Positions 9,207 to 19,386 are shown, counted from the first letter of the stretch. The stretch is DNA of 39,324 bases from Desulfobacterales bacterium (GCA_030066135.1 JASJCD010000003.1:1-39324); one strand, 5' to 3'. Numbers and translations: made by a program. Notes: generated from the sequence alone by a model not told the origin.

Positions 9207-10736
9207 TCAACCCGGTGCGTGTCCGGAGACGATCAGGGGCCGCTGGAGCATTCTCTCGTATAGATCGATATAGTGACGCGCGGTCACGTCGTGGTTGAAG
9301 GTCGCACGGCTTTCCCGCATGATACGCTCGATCTGCTGATGGCGTTCCTCCCCCGGCCGGGAAAAAAAGGCCATGGCCTGATCGATGGCCCAGAAGAGGC
9401 CCTGGCTGTCGTAGATTTCGAATAGAAAACCGTTGCCGCTGTTGTTTGCTACGGACAGGCTGGTCACCGTATCGTGGATGCCGCCGGTGTCGTAGGCCAC
9501 GGGCAGGGTGCCGTAGAGGGGGCCGATCATCTGGGGCAGCCCGCAGGGCTCGAACCGCGAGGGCATCAGGATGAAATCGGCAGCGGCGTAAGCCTGGCGT
9601 GATAGGTTCTCATCGAAGTCACAAACCGCCACCCGGTTGTGAAGCGCATGGAAGTCAACGATATTATGAAAGACCGTCTTGTATTCACCGTTGGCCACGA
9701 AGACGACCTGGAGATGGTGCTCCCAGTACTTGGACACGACAACATACAGAATTTCAGCCAGGAGCTGGCAGCCTTTCTGAACCGGATCCAGGCGGTGGGG
9801 CCAGAAGAACAGCGGGGCCCGGTCGTCCTCCTCGAGTCCCAGGCGGCGTTGAAGATTGCGCTTGTTGGCCCGTTTGCCGGAAGCATGGTCCTCTGCGTCG
9901 TAGGCCTGCACCAGGGCGTCGTCGCTTTCCGGATGATAGGACGGATCCGGTGCGTTGAGGATGCCCGTGGCGCACTGGGCCCAGTATTTGTTGGAGAGCT
10001 CCTGGCGCAGGGGCGGCTCCACGAAGGCGTGACGCCCGTCAACAATTTCATGCAGAAATGTCGGGCTGACCGTATTGACGAAATGGGCCGCAAATACCCC
10101 GCTCACCAGAAAATCGACCGGGTTGGTATCGCGGACCTCTTCGTACTCAACGGCCATGTGCTTGTAGTACAGGTGATGCCAGAAATAGGCGCCGTCGATG
10201 CCGCGGTCCTCGATATAATCGAGCATGGTTTCGACCGTGTGGATGTTATGCACCGTAAACAGGCAGGGGATGCCCATCTGCCGGGCCGCCGCCGGAATCA
10301 GCCCGGTCATCCAGTCGTTGCAGTGGATCAGGTCGGGGCGCACATAGGGAATGATGTTGTTGATGATCTCACGCTGAAAGGCCAGGGCGATCTTGATGTT
10401 GTCCGTCCCGTAGTTGGAGTAGACGCTGTCGATATAGAAGAAGGCCCGGTCCTCGGCGAGATGGATACGCTCATCGGGCATCTTGTCCCGGATCCGGCGG
10501 ATTTCCTTTTTTAGTACCGGCGCCATATGGGCTGCGAATATCTCGCGGTAATCCGGCAGGGCCACATGAACATCGGCACCCTGATCGAACAGGGCACTGA
10601 TCAGGGCGGCGGAAACATCCGCCAACCCGCCGGCCTTGGCGACCAGATGATTGGCAATGTTGCCCATGCCCTGGGGCAGGTAGGTGACTTCGGGTGTTAC
10701 CACCAGGACGGTTGGGTTTTTTTCGAGTGCGGCCAT
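9207..10736 (-). CDS. glgA: Glycogen synthase (GT5)
   Basis: The 509-residue GT-B enzyme extends alpha-1,4 glucan from a nucleotide glucose. The N-terminal donor-phosphate motif KAGGLAD (K34 onward) is present. The C-terminal half has SRFEPCGLPQM, with the conserved E-x7 region, and YGTLPVAYDTGGIHDTV. The N-terminus differs from E. coli GlgA: a segment of about 12 extra residues (LPQGMGNIANHL) sits between the first beta strand and KAGGL. GT5 enzymes usually use ADP-glucose, but the operon encodes a UDP-glucose pyrophosphorylase and no GlgC, so UDP-glucose is a plausible donor; this is inference. It lies 65 nt after glgP and 35 nt before glgB on the same strand. Confidence 0.93.
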   Translation of the reverse strand: MAALEKNPTVLVVTPEVTYLPQGMGNIANHLVAKAGGLADVSAALISALFDQGADVHVALPDYREIFAAHMAPVLKKEIRRIRDKMPDERIHLAEDRAFFYIDSVYSNYGTDNIKIALAFQREIINNIIPYVRPDLIHCNDWMTGLIPAAARQMGIPCLFTVHNIHTVETMLDYIEDRGIDGAYFWHHLYYKHMAVEYEEVRDTNPVDFLVSGVFAAHFVNTVSPTFLHEIVDGRHAFVEPPLRQELSNKYWAQCATGILNAPDPSYHPESDDALVQAYDAEDHASGKRANKRNLQRRLGLEEDDRAPLFFWPHRLDPVQKGCQLLAEILYVVVSKYWEHHLQVVFVANGEYKTVFHNIVDFHALHNRVAVCDFDENLSRQAYAAADFILMPSRFEPCGLPQMIGPLYGTLPVAYDTGGIHDTVTSLSVANNSGNGFLFEIYDSQGLFWAIDQAMAFFSRPGEERHQQIERIMRESRATFNHDVTARHYIDLYERMLQRPLIVSGHAPG

Positions 10737-10801
10737 GTAAGCCCCTTCTGTTTAAATGGTCCCGGCCCGCGTCATTGAACGCGGATGTCCGTCGGGAGGC
10801 A

Positions 10802-13348
10802 TTATGACCAAGCGATCAGCCCCGGTGTGTAGCGGGTCCAGATATCGCCCTTGGGCGTGACCCGGGCGGTAAACCCATAGCGGCCGGCGATATTGCAGGG
10901 CAGCTGACAGCTGTAGAGATAGCGTCCATCGCTGAGCGTTTCGGCCACCGTCATTTTCTGGTGATAGGTGACGTCCAGCCGGTCGACGGCGCGGGGGTGG
11001 CCGTAGCAGAGCTCCACCTCCACCTCGTCGGGGTGGATTTCCCCCAGGTTGACCATCACGCTAATTTCCAGCATGTCCCCCACCCGCAATGGCCCTTCGG
11101 CCTGGGTGACGGGGAAGTCAATCATGACCTGGGGCCAGAGTTTGCGCAGGCGTGCGCTGTTCTGGCTCCTGTGAACGGCTTCCGCGGCCTGGTCGTCCAG
11201 CAGATCATGGTAGCTCTCGGCCGCCGCCCTGTAAAAGAGCTGGTTGTAGTCGCTGACCATACGCTGGGCACTGAAACCCTGGATGGCCATCTTCATGGAG
11301 GCTTTCATCATGCCAAGCCAGCGCAAGGGCAGCCCACCGCTCTCGCGCTCATAAAAACAGGGTATGATTTCATTTTCAAGGACGTTGTAAAGGGCCTGGG
11401 CTTCGATGCGGTCCTGATAGTCGTAGTCTTCCAATTCTTCGCCCCGGCCGATGGGCCAGCCGCGTTCGGCATCGTAGCCTTCGCACCACCAGCCGTCGAG
11501 CACGCTCAGGTTGAGCACCCCATTGACGGCGGCTTTCATGCCTGACGTGCCGCAGGCCTCGAATGGCCGGCGGGGATTGTTGAGCCACACGTCCGCGCCC
11601 TGAAGGAGGCGGCGGGCCAGGTGCATGTCGTAGTCTTCGATAAAAATAAATCGATGCCGCAGGCTGGCCTTGCGCCCAAAGTCCACCAGGCGCCGGATGA
11701 GCTCCTTGCCCTCGTCGTCCTGGGGATGGGCCTTGCCGGCAAAGATAAACTGAACCGGCCGCTCGGGGTGATTGATCATGGCTTCGAGGCGTTCCGGATC
11801 CTGCAGCAGAAGATCAGCGCGTTTGTAAGTGGCAAACCGGCGCGCAAAGGCGATGGTCAGGATGTCCTGATCGAGAACGGCCTCCACCTCCTTCATGATC
11901 GTGATGGCGGCGTTGCGCCTTCCGTATTGTTTCGCCATCCGCCGCCGACAGGTGCGGATCAGACGGGCGCGGCTGATTTCGTGGGCGTGCCAGAGTTCCT
12001 CGTCATAAATGGTGTCCAGACGGCTGCCGGCGCTGGACTGGCGCGTGACCCGGTGCCAGTCGGGCCCGATGTAGCGCTCGAAGAGCAGTTTGTTTTCCGC
12101 CGAGGTCCAGGTGGCAATATGCACCCCGTTGGTCACATGGGTGATGGGGACTTCGTCTTCGTTGATCCCCGGCCAGAGATGGTGCCACATGCGGCGGGCG
12201 ACCGCGCCGTGCAGCTCGCTCACCCCGTTGCAATAGGCCGACATGCGCTTGCCCAGAATAAACATGGATAGCGGCGAATCGGGACCGGCCCCCTTGGGTT
12301 GTCCCCAGGCGACAATATTCTTCAGATCGGTCCCAAGTAGGTCGGCAAACGGCTTGAGGGCGGGCGTCACCATGTCCACCGGAAAATCATCATGACCGGC
12401 GGCCACCGGGGTGTGGGTGGTAAACACGGTGGTCCGCGGAATGATTTCAAGTGCGGTTTTCAGATCAATGCCGTGGGTGGCAACCATATGATGCAGACGC
12501 TCCAGGCTGGCGAAAGCGGAATGGCCTTCGTTCATGTGCACCACCCAAGGTACGCGATCCAGGGCCTCCAGAGTGCGCATGCCGCCGATGCCCAGCACCA
12601 GTTCCTGCGTCAGGCGCCGCCGGCTGCCGCCCGAATAGAGCCGGGCGGTGATGTCACGGCTTTCAGGCGGGTTTTCACGCACGTTGGTATCGAGCAGATA
12701 AAGGGGGATGCGGCCCACATGAATGCACCATACCATGGCGTGAATCGTTCCTTCGGGGCCCTCCACCGAGACCATGATTTCTTCTCCGGAGGCCCCGCGG
12801 GCCCGCTCGACGGGCAGCATATATATATCGCTCTCAGGATAGGCTTCCTGCTGCCAGCCGTCATCGTTCAGGTATTGGCGGAAGTAGCCCTGGCGATAAA
12901 AAAGCCCGATGCCCACCAGCGGAAGGTTGTGATCAGAGGCGGCCTTGAGATGGTCTCCGGCCAGGATGCCCAGACCGCCCGAATATAGCGGGACGCTTTC
13001 ATGCAGGCCGAACTCCATGGAAAAATAGGCGACGGTCGCATCGGCGGTGTAGGGAGGCTCCTGGGGCGGCGGATGGTCGACCTGGCGGTCGAAATTTTCA
13101 CGCACACGCTCCATGTGCGCTAGAAACCCATGGTCGCGGGCCAGTTCTTCGAGGCGCTCCTGGGGGATGCGGGTAAAGAAAAGGATCGGGTTGCCGTCGC
13201 ATTCGTTCCACATGCCGGGGTTGATGCGCCGGAACAGTTCGACGGCATCCCGCTGCCAGCACCACCAAACATTGCGGATCAGGGTTTCCAGAAAGGCCAG
13301 CGGTTCGGGAATGAAAGGAAAAACCTGAAAGGTTTGGATATTGCGCAT
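10802..13348 (-). CDS. glgP: Alpha-glucan phosphorylase (GT35, short type)
   Basis: The 848-residue enzyme releases glucose-1-phosphate from the non-reducing ends of glycogen using pyridoxal phosphate. The PLP-lysine motif is EACGTSGMKAAVNG. An N-terminal region beginning MRNIQTFQVFPFIPE, with RNVWWCWQ, matches the DUF3417 domain that marks the bacterial/archaeal alpha-glucan phosphorylase group rather than the E. coli MalP/GlgP group. ATG 13348 has GGAGG about 7 nt upstream; the frame extends to 13411 without a better start. The glucose-1-phosphate it makes is the substrate of the pyrophosphorylase at the head of the same gene set, so synthesis and breakdown genes are together. Confidence 0.94.
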   Translation of the reverse strand: MRNIQTFQVFPFIPEPLAFLETLIRNVWWCWQRDAVELFRRINPGMWNECDGNPILFFTRIPQERLEELARDHGFLAHMERVRENFDRQVDHPPPQEPPYTADATVAYFSMEFGLHESVPLYSGGLGILAGDHLKAASDHNLPLVGIGLFYRQGYFRQYLNDDGWQQEAYPESDIYMLPVERARGASGEEIMVSVEGPEGTIHAMVWCIHVGRIPLYLLDTNVRENPPESRDITARLYSGGSRRRLTQELVLGIGGMRTLEALDRVPWVVHMNEGHSAFASLERLHHMVATHGIDLKTALEIIPRTTVFTTHTPVAAGHDDFPVDMVTPALKPFADLLGTDLKNIVAWGQPKGAGPDSPLSMFILGKRMSAYCNGVSELHGAVARRMWHHLWPGINEDEVPITHVTNGVHIATWTSAENKLLFERYIGPDWHRVTRQSSAGSRLDTIYDEELWHAHEISRARLIRTCRRRMAKQYGRRNAAITIMKEVEAVLDQDILTIAFARRFATYKRADLLLQDPERLEAMINHPERPVQFIFAGKAHPQDDEGKELIRRLVDFGRKASLRHRFIFIEDYDMHLARRLLQGADVWLNNPRRPFEACGTSGMKAAVNGVLNLSVLDGWWCEGYDAERGWPIGRGEELEDYDYQDRIEAQALYNVLENEIIPCFYERESGGLPLRWLGMMKASMKMAIQGFSAQRMVSDYNQLFYRAAAESYHDLLDDQAAEAVHRSQNSARLRKLWPQVMIDFPVTQAEGPLRVGDMLEISVMVNLGEIHPDEVEVELCYGHPRAVDRLDVTYHQKMTVAETLSDGRYLYSCQLPCNIAGRYGFTARVTPKGDIWTRYTPGLIAWS

Positions 13349-13471
13349 GCAACTGCCTCCGTATGATGTCGATTGGGTTACCGCCGTGTACCGAGCAAGT
13401 CGGCGATGCACGGCGGGATAAAATGGGGCATCGCCTTGAACAATAATCGTCCGGTGCGTTTTCGCAATCTT

Positions 13472-16400
13472 TTATCCATCCTTGGCGGCGGTGAGCAGAC
13501 GCCAGACCCGCAAGACTTCACTGGCCGACCAGGCCTGGGCGTCACAGCCGCGGGGGAGATGGGGCCGATCGCCGTCCAAGATTTCCGCGATATGGCCCAG
13601 GCAGCCGGTCTGCATCTGTTCGACGGCGGATCCCAGCCAGGCCAGCGCCGCCGCCCGCCCTGCCGGCCCGTAGACCCGAAACCAGGCTTCGCAGAAGGAT
13701 GGAAAGACCCAGGTCCAGGCCGTGCCGTTGTGGTAGGCGGGCTTGCGCCGGGTGTCTTCGTCGCCCGTGTAGCGGCCCCGGTAGGGGTTCTGCGGATCGC
13801 CCAGCAGTTGTCCCTGGTGATGGATTTCAAGCGGCAGGGAAACCGGGCCGTCGGCCAGGCTGCGAATGCCGCCGGGTACCAGTAGTTTTTCACAGGCCTG
13901 CAGGATCTGACGGCCGACGGCCGGCTGGGCAATGACACCCAATGTCAGCGCGAAAAGCTGGTTGGGGCGCAGGGCGTCGTCCACCCGGGCGTCGTCCGCC
14001 GGGCAGCCGGGCGGCCCGGTCAGTACATCTGCCAGATACCCCCGTTCTTGGATGAAATACCGCTCGCGGACAGCCGCGCGTACCTTTTGGGCGCGCTCGG
14101 CCCAGCGGTCCCTGTCCGCACCGGGGTCGATTACCGTCAGTAGGTCAAGGGCCGCATGCCACAGGGCCTGGATTTCGATGGGATAACCCTCCCGCGGCGT
14201 TCCGGCCGGGTGGTTGGTATCCATCCAGGTAAAATGCGAAGGGCTGAACAGCAGACCGGAGGCGGCATCCATGTGAACGCCGTTGGGTGTCCCGGCGCAC
14301 AGCGCATGGCCCATGGCGATCAGAATTTCACTAAGGCTTCGACGGCCGCAACGCATATCCAGAATATTCTTCTGCCCGGCATTCAAAAGATCGCGGCAGG
14401 CAGTGAAGAGCCAGAGCGGGGCGTCCGATGTGTTGCGATTGCGGGCATCCTCACCCCGGATCATGTTGGGCAGGGTGCCCTGGTCCTCGAAACGGGCAAA
14501 CTGACGGATGATGGTTTCTGCCAGTTCCGTCTCTTCTGCGGCGATCAGTCCGCGTACAAAAATCAGGGTGTCCCGCCCCCAGTCGAGAAACCAGGGATAG
14601 CCGGCAATCACCGTGGCCAGGTCGCCCCGTCGGACGATATAATGCTCCATGGCGGATCGCAGGGCTTTTTCGGGGCTCAGGCGTGAGGTCGCGGCTTCCG
14701 GTTGAGGCGTTGCCTCGCATGATGGCCGTAAACCTTCAGTGGATAGAACGGCGGCATCTAGACATGCCACGGCCTCTCCCTCGAGATCGAATTGGAAATA
14801 GCCCGGACTGAACAAATCCGAATGCGGGTCCAGGCCCCGCTCCGCTTCCAGCGGACGCGGCACCATGTAGGTCCATTCCGGTTCGATTACAAACTGACCG
14901 CGAGACAGGCGCATGTGGAGGCGGCGGGCGGTGTCCGGGGCAAAGTCAAATCCGCCCGGGGCGCTCGCGACCGCCGCTGGAAAGCTGTCTTCAGGCCCGG
15001 TAAATGCCTTGGTGGTTTCGTGAAAATTGCGATCCTCGATATCCGGGCGCAGGATCAGACGGACAGATTTATTGTCCGCCAGCGCATCGGCCCGGCTGCC
15101 GGCGCTCGAGCGTTTAATCGTCATCCGCAGAGCGTTTTCCCCGGCCCGCATGCCGAGGGCAATCTCGATGCAGACCGATTCGCCCTGGCCGGCGGGTACA
15201 CGAAACCGCCATCGAATGGTGTTATCGTCGTCGACGGCCACCCTTTCGAGCAGATCGTGACGCAATTCCTGGGAATAGCCCTGGAAGACGACCCAGGTGC
15301 GAATGCGTGTCAGCATCACCCAGCGGTCTTCGGGGACGTCCGGACTGAGATTGGCGGCCAGCAGCGCATCGTAGCGGCTGTAGAGCCGCCCCCAGTAGAT
15401 CGGCGTGTGGCACATGCCGCCGCGGCCGTTGGTGGCCAGAAAGATGCTGTCCCCCGCCGGCAGGGTCTCGCGGCGCCAACGCCGGCGGATTCGAACCCGG
15501 CCGGGATCGCCCAGGTAGCGCAAGGGGGTAAGACTGTGCTGCACATCCCCTTGCGGCGGATAGAGGGAAAGGTCAAGGTGGCGGTCCACCGAGGGCCGAG
15601 GGGTCAGCGGTCTGAAAACAGTGAAATGGGTGCCATCCCCGGCGGGCAGCGCGCTAGCGGTTTGAAGCACGCCATCCCCCGCTTTCAGGCGTGCCCGAAA
15701 AGGGTGCGGCGCCACGATCAGCAGCAGGTGACCGGGCGGCACCATGACCTGGCGTTTGAGGTCGTGCGGGTAGGTCCAGAGGGTGGTGCGCGGCGCACCT
15801 TCGACGGCACTCCAGTGCCGGCAGCTGCCGGCGGGATCGGCCTGCAGGTCGGCGGTTATTTGATCGATGTCGAGATCGGCGATATCACCCATCCCGCGCA
15901 GCGCCACCACGATGTCGAGTACGAGGGCGCGCACACTCTGGTTCACGGCGCGCGGTGGGCGGCCAATGCTCGCAGGTGTATGCTGCAGCTTTGGGAGATC
16001 TTCGGGATCGGCCGTCAGGCAAACCACTTGGCCGGCTTCGAGCGGGCATGCGATCATCCCTTCCGTCACTTTGAGGGGTATGTTCTTGCCCGAAAGAAGA
16101 TCCAGGCCCGGGCGGTCCCGGAAATCCAGGTGGTCGCGCGCCCACAGGGCCGAGGCAGGGTTCCGGTCATCTAAGTTGGCGGCGATCACCAGCGTGCGGC
16201 CCGAAGGGCGGTGGTGACGCCGCATGACGGCGACATTGCCGCCATTGGCCTGGATCAGGGTCAGCTCGGCCTGATCGTGGAAAGCCGGGTGGTGCTTGAG
16301 AAGGGCCGTCAGCCGGCCGATGGCGTCCACCTGGTTGGTCTCCGCCCCCCAGTTGAGGGATGGCGATTCGTGGACGACGATCTTTTCGCGGGCAAACCAT

Positions 16401-17830
16401 TCGACGCCATTGGCAAAGGCGAACGCCCCGTGCGGGGCCATGAGGGCGCAGAGGGCGGTGCGCATCCGGGCCCAGGCGCGGGAGCGGGCCGCCAGTCTCG
16501 GGTTGTCGTGGGTTTCGGCAAAATGCACCACCAGTCCGTCCGTGCGCGCGATTTCAAGCGCCCCGGGCAGATAGTCTTCGATCTGCCGGCGATCATAATT
16601 CTGGAAGAGCTCGGAGTAGGCCCAGTTGAAATTGGCGCGGTCAAGAATGTCGCGGGTCACGGAAATCTTACCGCCCAGCCCCTCGAGAAAAAACAGGGTA
16701 TCGGGAAACTGTTCGCGCACCTTGGCCACGATATAGCGCCAGGCTTCAAGTGGGATCATGTAACCGGCGTCGCAGCGGAAGCCGTCAGCGCCGCGGCGGC
16801 ACCAGGTTAAAAAGACGTCGGCCATATAAGTCCACAGGCCGCGCCGGCGATAGTCCAGGCGGGTCAGGTCTTCCCAGGTCACACCCCAGGCCCCGGGCCG
16901 TTCGATTTCTCCCTCCGGATCGCGCACCAGCCATTCCGGGTGCAATCCATGCAAGGCCGCCGCCCAGCCCGTATGGTTGATGGCGATATCCAAAAGCAGT
17001 TTGGCGTTGCGCCGATGGATGGCGTCCACGAGTTCGCCAAACTGCTCCAAGGGGGTCGCGGCCGGATCGAATTCGGCCAGCGCCGGGTCCACGGCGATGA
17101 AGCTAAGGGCGGCATAGGGGCTTCCGAATCGTCCCATGCGTGCGTAGGTCGTGGGGGTCGGATGAATCGGCAGCAGTTGAATGTGGGTGCACCCCAGCTT
17201 GCCGATGATGAAATCCAGCTGGCCCACCAAATCCCGGAAGGTGCCGGACGGTGGAATGACGGCAAAACCCTGGTTGTCGAGCTCACCAAGGGCCGGGTGA
17301 CCCCAGTCGTCGGTCCGGTCACCGCTGCGGTTGGGACCGAACTGACGGACGAACGCGTTGTAGATGACATTGGCGCAGCAGGTTTCAGCCGGCTCGACAT
17401 TGATGACGGTGTTCTGGCCCGGGGGCCACATGGGGTCGGACTGGCCCTCGCCGAGGAAATAGCATTTGGCCTCGAAATGACCCACCTGGTGGAGGGACAG
17501 AACAATCTCGAAACGCCCCTCGTCCACGCGTCGCATGGGCAGATCGTGCCAGTCGTGGGCCAGGGGGGCCTGCTGGCGCTCAACGGCCATGATGATCTCT
17601 CTACGCGTGGTGCCAACCCGGCCTAAGTTTGTGCGCACCCAGGCACTGCCCCGGTCGGGCCGTGGCAGGGTCAGCTCGAAGCGGATGCTGTCACCGCAAA
17701 GCAACAGCTGGCGGCTTCCGGTGGCGGGGGTCTGTTCCATGGCTGTGAGGGGGGGCTCCTTCTGAAATCCGTCGGCAATTGCAGGCCGTTTCGGGGCTAT
17801 GAAAACGTCGCGCCGGCGCCACTTCAACAT
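13472..17830 (-). CDS. Two-domain glycogen debranching enzyme (GH13-like plus GH133)
   Basis: At 1452 residues this is a fusion of two glycoside hydrolase domains. The N-terminal GH13 barrel (about 185-480) keeps all catalytic parts: DIAINH (281-286), FRCDAG with nucleophile D354, FLEG with acid/base E383, and ETHDN with D442. The C-terminal domain (about 1050-1445) is an amylo-alpha-1,6-glucosidase of GH133, with PWFLDWGRDT (1079-1088) and NGTAWTWVFPSFCEAWF. A GDE N-terminal-like beta domain lies between them (about 780-1000). This arrangement recalls eukaryotic AGL, where the first domain moves maltotriose stubs and the second removes the branch glucose. The start is uncertain: ATG 17830 has no ribosome-binding site, and ATG 17740 (MEQTPATG) has AAGGAG about 15 nt upstream. 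Both leave the domains whole. Confidence 0.9.
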   Translation of the reverse strand: MLKWRRRDVFIAPKRPAIADGFQKEPPLTAMEQTPATGSRQLLLCGDSIRFELTLPRPDRGSAWVRTNLGRVGTTRREIIMAVERQQAPLAHDWHDLPMRRVDEGRFEIVLSLHQVGHFEAKCYFLGEGQSDPMWPPGQNTVINVEPAETCCANVIYNAFVRQFGPNRSGDRTDDWGHPALGELDNQGFAVIPPSGTFRDLVGQLDFIIGKLGCTHIQLLPIHPTPTTYARMGRFGSPYAALSFIAVDPALAEFDPAATPLEQFGELVDAIHRRNAKLLLDIAINHTGWAAALHGLHPEWLVRDPEGEIERPGAWGVTWEDLTRLDYRRRGLWTYMADVFLTWCRRGADGFRCDAGYMIPLEAWRYIVAKVREQFPDTLFFLEGLGGKISVTRDILDRANFNWAYSELFQNYDRRQIEDYLPGALEIARTDGLVVHFAETHDNPRLAARSRAWARMRTALCALMAPHGAFAFANGVEWFAREKIVVHESPSLNWGAETNQVDAIGRLTALLKHHPAFHDQAELTLIQANGGNVAVMRRHHRPSGRTLVIAANLDDRNPASALWARDHLDFRDRPGLDLLSGKNIPLKVTEGMIACPLEAGQVVCLTADPEDLPKLQHTPASIGRPPRAVNQSVRALVLDIVVALRGMGDIADLDIDQITADLQADPAGSCRHWSAVEGAPRTTLWTYPHDLKRQVMVPPGHLLLIVAPHPFRARLKAGDGVLQTASALPAGDGTHFTVFRPLTPRPSVDRHLDLSLYPPQGDVQHSLTPLRYLGDPGRVRIRRRWRRETLPAGDSIFLATNGRGGMCHTPIYWGRLYSRYDALLAANLSPDVPEDRWVMLTRIRTWVVFQGYSQELRHDLLERVAVDDDNTIRWRFRVPAGQGESVCIEIALGMRAGENALRMTIKRSSAGSRADALADNKSVRLILRPDIEDRNFHETTKAFTGPEDSFPAAVASAPGGFDFAPDTARRLHMRLSRGQFVIEPEWTYMVPRPLEAERGLDPHSDLFSPGYFQFDLEGEAVACLDAAVLSTEGLRPSCEATPQPEAATSRLSPEKALRSAMEHYIVRRGDLATVIAGYPWFLDWGRDTLIFVRGLIAAEETELAETIIRQFARFEDQGTLPNMIRGEDARNRNTSDAPLWLFTACRDLLNAGQKNILDMRCGRRSLSEILIAMGHALCAGTPNGVHMDAASGLLFSPSHFTWMDTNHPAGTPREGYPIEIQALWHAALDLLTVIDPGADRDRWAERAQKVRAAVRERYFIQERGYLADVLTGPPGCPADDARVDDALRPNQLFALTLGVIAQPAVGRQILQACEKLLVPGGIRSLADGPVSLPLEIHHQGQLLGDPQNPYRGRYTGDEDTRRKPAYHNGTAWTWVFPSFCEAWFRVYGPAGRAAALAWLGSAVEQMQTGCLGHIAEILDGDRPHLPRGCDAQAWSASEVLRVWRLLTAAKDG

Positions 17831-17903
17831 CGTGTCATCGCGTGGCGGCCGAACCGATAAGGTGTGTGCCCCGGCTCAGAACGGCCGCCCAGGCCACAGG
17901 GAC

Positions 17904-19283
17904 TTAAAAGGTCATGTCGGCGCTCAGTATGCTGCCGGCGCGGATCACCTTCTGGTCTCTACCGGAATTGGTCAGGCGAACCTGTCCCTTGACCGCAACC
18001 GAACTTTCAAAGCGAATATCGCCCTGGATGCGCAACGCTTCACATTCCAGCAGGGACGGTATGCCATCCGGGAAACGGGCCTCGAACTGGTCGATGCGGC
18101 TGTAGAATTCGGGGTCCAGGCTGATCAGCGGGTCTGCCGCTGTACATTGGGGATGCCGTTCCAGCTGGAATTGGTCGTTGAGCTGGAAGCGGTCCGAGCG
18201 CACGATCAATAGATCATTGCATTTTTTGACCGGGAAAAACCGGCCGCGCGGCACGAGGACGGCGCGGGCCCTCTCAAACAACCCAATGGCGGCACCCATG
18301 GCGGATTCGAGCTGATATACCGGCGGACTGTCAGGATCCCGCGGATCGAGGGTTTTGGGATTGACGATGAGGGGCAGCTTGATCGTGGCCTGCTGCGCAA
18401 TGAGATCCTTCAGGTCGACCAGGTTGACCCAGAGATTGTTGGTGTTGAAATAGGCGTAGCGATCGATATCACCACCGTCGCTTCCGGTGGGAAACTGGGC
18501 CGATTCCCGCAGAATCAGACCGCCTTCGGAGCGGACGGCCAGATGGCCGCCCTTGGCGTCGGCCGGTGTCCGGCGGGCGACCTCCATCATAAATGGTACG
18601 GCCTTGGCCGCCATAAACCCCAGCAACGCTGGATCCAGGGTGGCACCCAGATTGTCGGAATTGCAGATGAGGGCATAGCGGCAGCCCTCCGCGAGCAGGC
18701 GGTCGAGCAGCCCGGACGTTTGAATGGCCGTATAGATGTCGCCATGCCCCGGAGGATTCCACTCGAGGGCGGGTGCCAGGGGCCATTGGGCCGGCTTGAG
18801 ATCGGACTGTAAAATCTTGGGAAATTTATTCTGCATAAATGACAGGGGCGCCGTGCCGTGGGGAATGGCCGCCAGCGCCTTCAGGGTCTCGGTGTGGGTG
18901 TTGAAGCTGTTCATGAAAACCTGCCGAATGCCGCCGCTGGCAGCCTGCCGCATAATGATTTCCAGAAACGTCATGTTGTCCTTGAGCGGCAGAAGGGATT
19001 TGGGGCCCCTAAGGCCCATGCTGGTCCCCAGTCCGCCATTTAGCGTAATGCGGACCGCCCGCGGCATGGCCTGGCGGCCAGCTTCTACATACTGATCCAG
19101 AACGGCCGCGGCGATAACTTCGTCTTCGGACGGCGGTCGAATGGCCTCGTCACGGATAATGCCCGTGGCGCCCTCGACCACTTCACAGTAGTAGCCCCTG
19201 AAAGTTTCAATCACCATGGCGTCCAGTCCATCGGCCGTCATTTTGGCTGTAAATCGATCCAGGTGGGGATAGCGGTTTTGCAT
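17904..19283 (-). CDS. UTP-glucose-1-phosphate uridylyltransferase, eukaryotic UDPGP family
   Basis: The 459-residue enzyme makes UDP-glucose from UTP and glucose-1-phosphate. The nucleotide-binding loop LNGGLGTSMGLRGPKS, the segment SDNLGATLDP, the segment FNTNNLWVNL and the active-site region VPRGRFFPVKKCNDLL are those of the eukaryotic UGP2-type family and clearly differ from bacterial GalU/GlgC (GGxGTR-type) enzymes. The frame extends to 19403, but ATG 19283 has AGGAG 6 nt upstream and begins at a plausible N-terminus, so it is used. It heads the glycogen gene set (73 nt before the debranching gene) and takes the place where glgC would be expected. That points to UDP-glucose as the glucosyl donor. 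Confidence 0.93.
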   Translation of the reverse strand: MQNRYPHLDRFTAKMTADGLDAMVIETFRGYYCEVVEGATGIIRDEAIRPPSEDEVIAAAVLDQYVEAGRQAMPRAVRITLNGGLGTSMGLRGPKSLLPLKDNMTFLEIIMRQAASGGIRQVFMNSFNTHTETLKALAAIPHGTAPLSFMQNKFPKILQSDLKPAQWPLAPALEWNPPGHGDIYTAIQTSGLLDRLLAEGCRYALICNSDNLGATLDPALLGFMAAKAVPFMMEVARRTPADAKGGHLAVRSEGGLILRESAQFPTGSDGGDIDRYAYFNTNNLWVNLVDLKDLIAQQATIKLPLIVNPKTLDPRDPDSPPVYQLESAMGAAIGLFERARAVLVPRGRFFPVKKCNDLLIVRSDRFQLNDQFQLERHPQCTAADPLISLDPEFYSRIDQFEARFPDGIPSLLECEALRIQGDIRFESSVAVKGQVRLTNSGRDQKVIRAGSILSADMTF

Positions 19284-19386
19284 ATGCACTCCTGAATTAG
19301 CGTGTGGGCAGGCGGCAGTGGATAGCGGTTCGGATATTGACGACGGTTGACCCTGGCGCCGGCGGGCTGTGCGTCGGTTGAGGCTG

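Noticed and set aside
14792-16174. 460-residue open frame opposite the debranching enzyme
   Set aside because: Low-complexity composition without domains; the minus-strand enzyme is continuous through this stretch.
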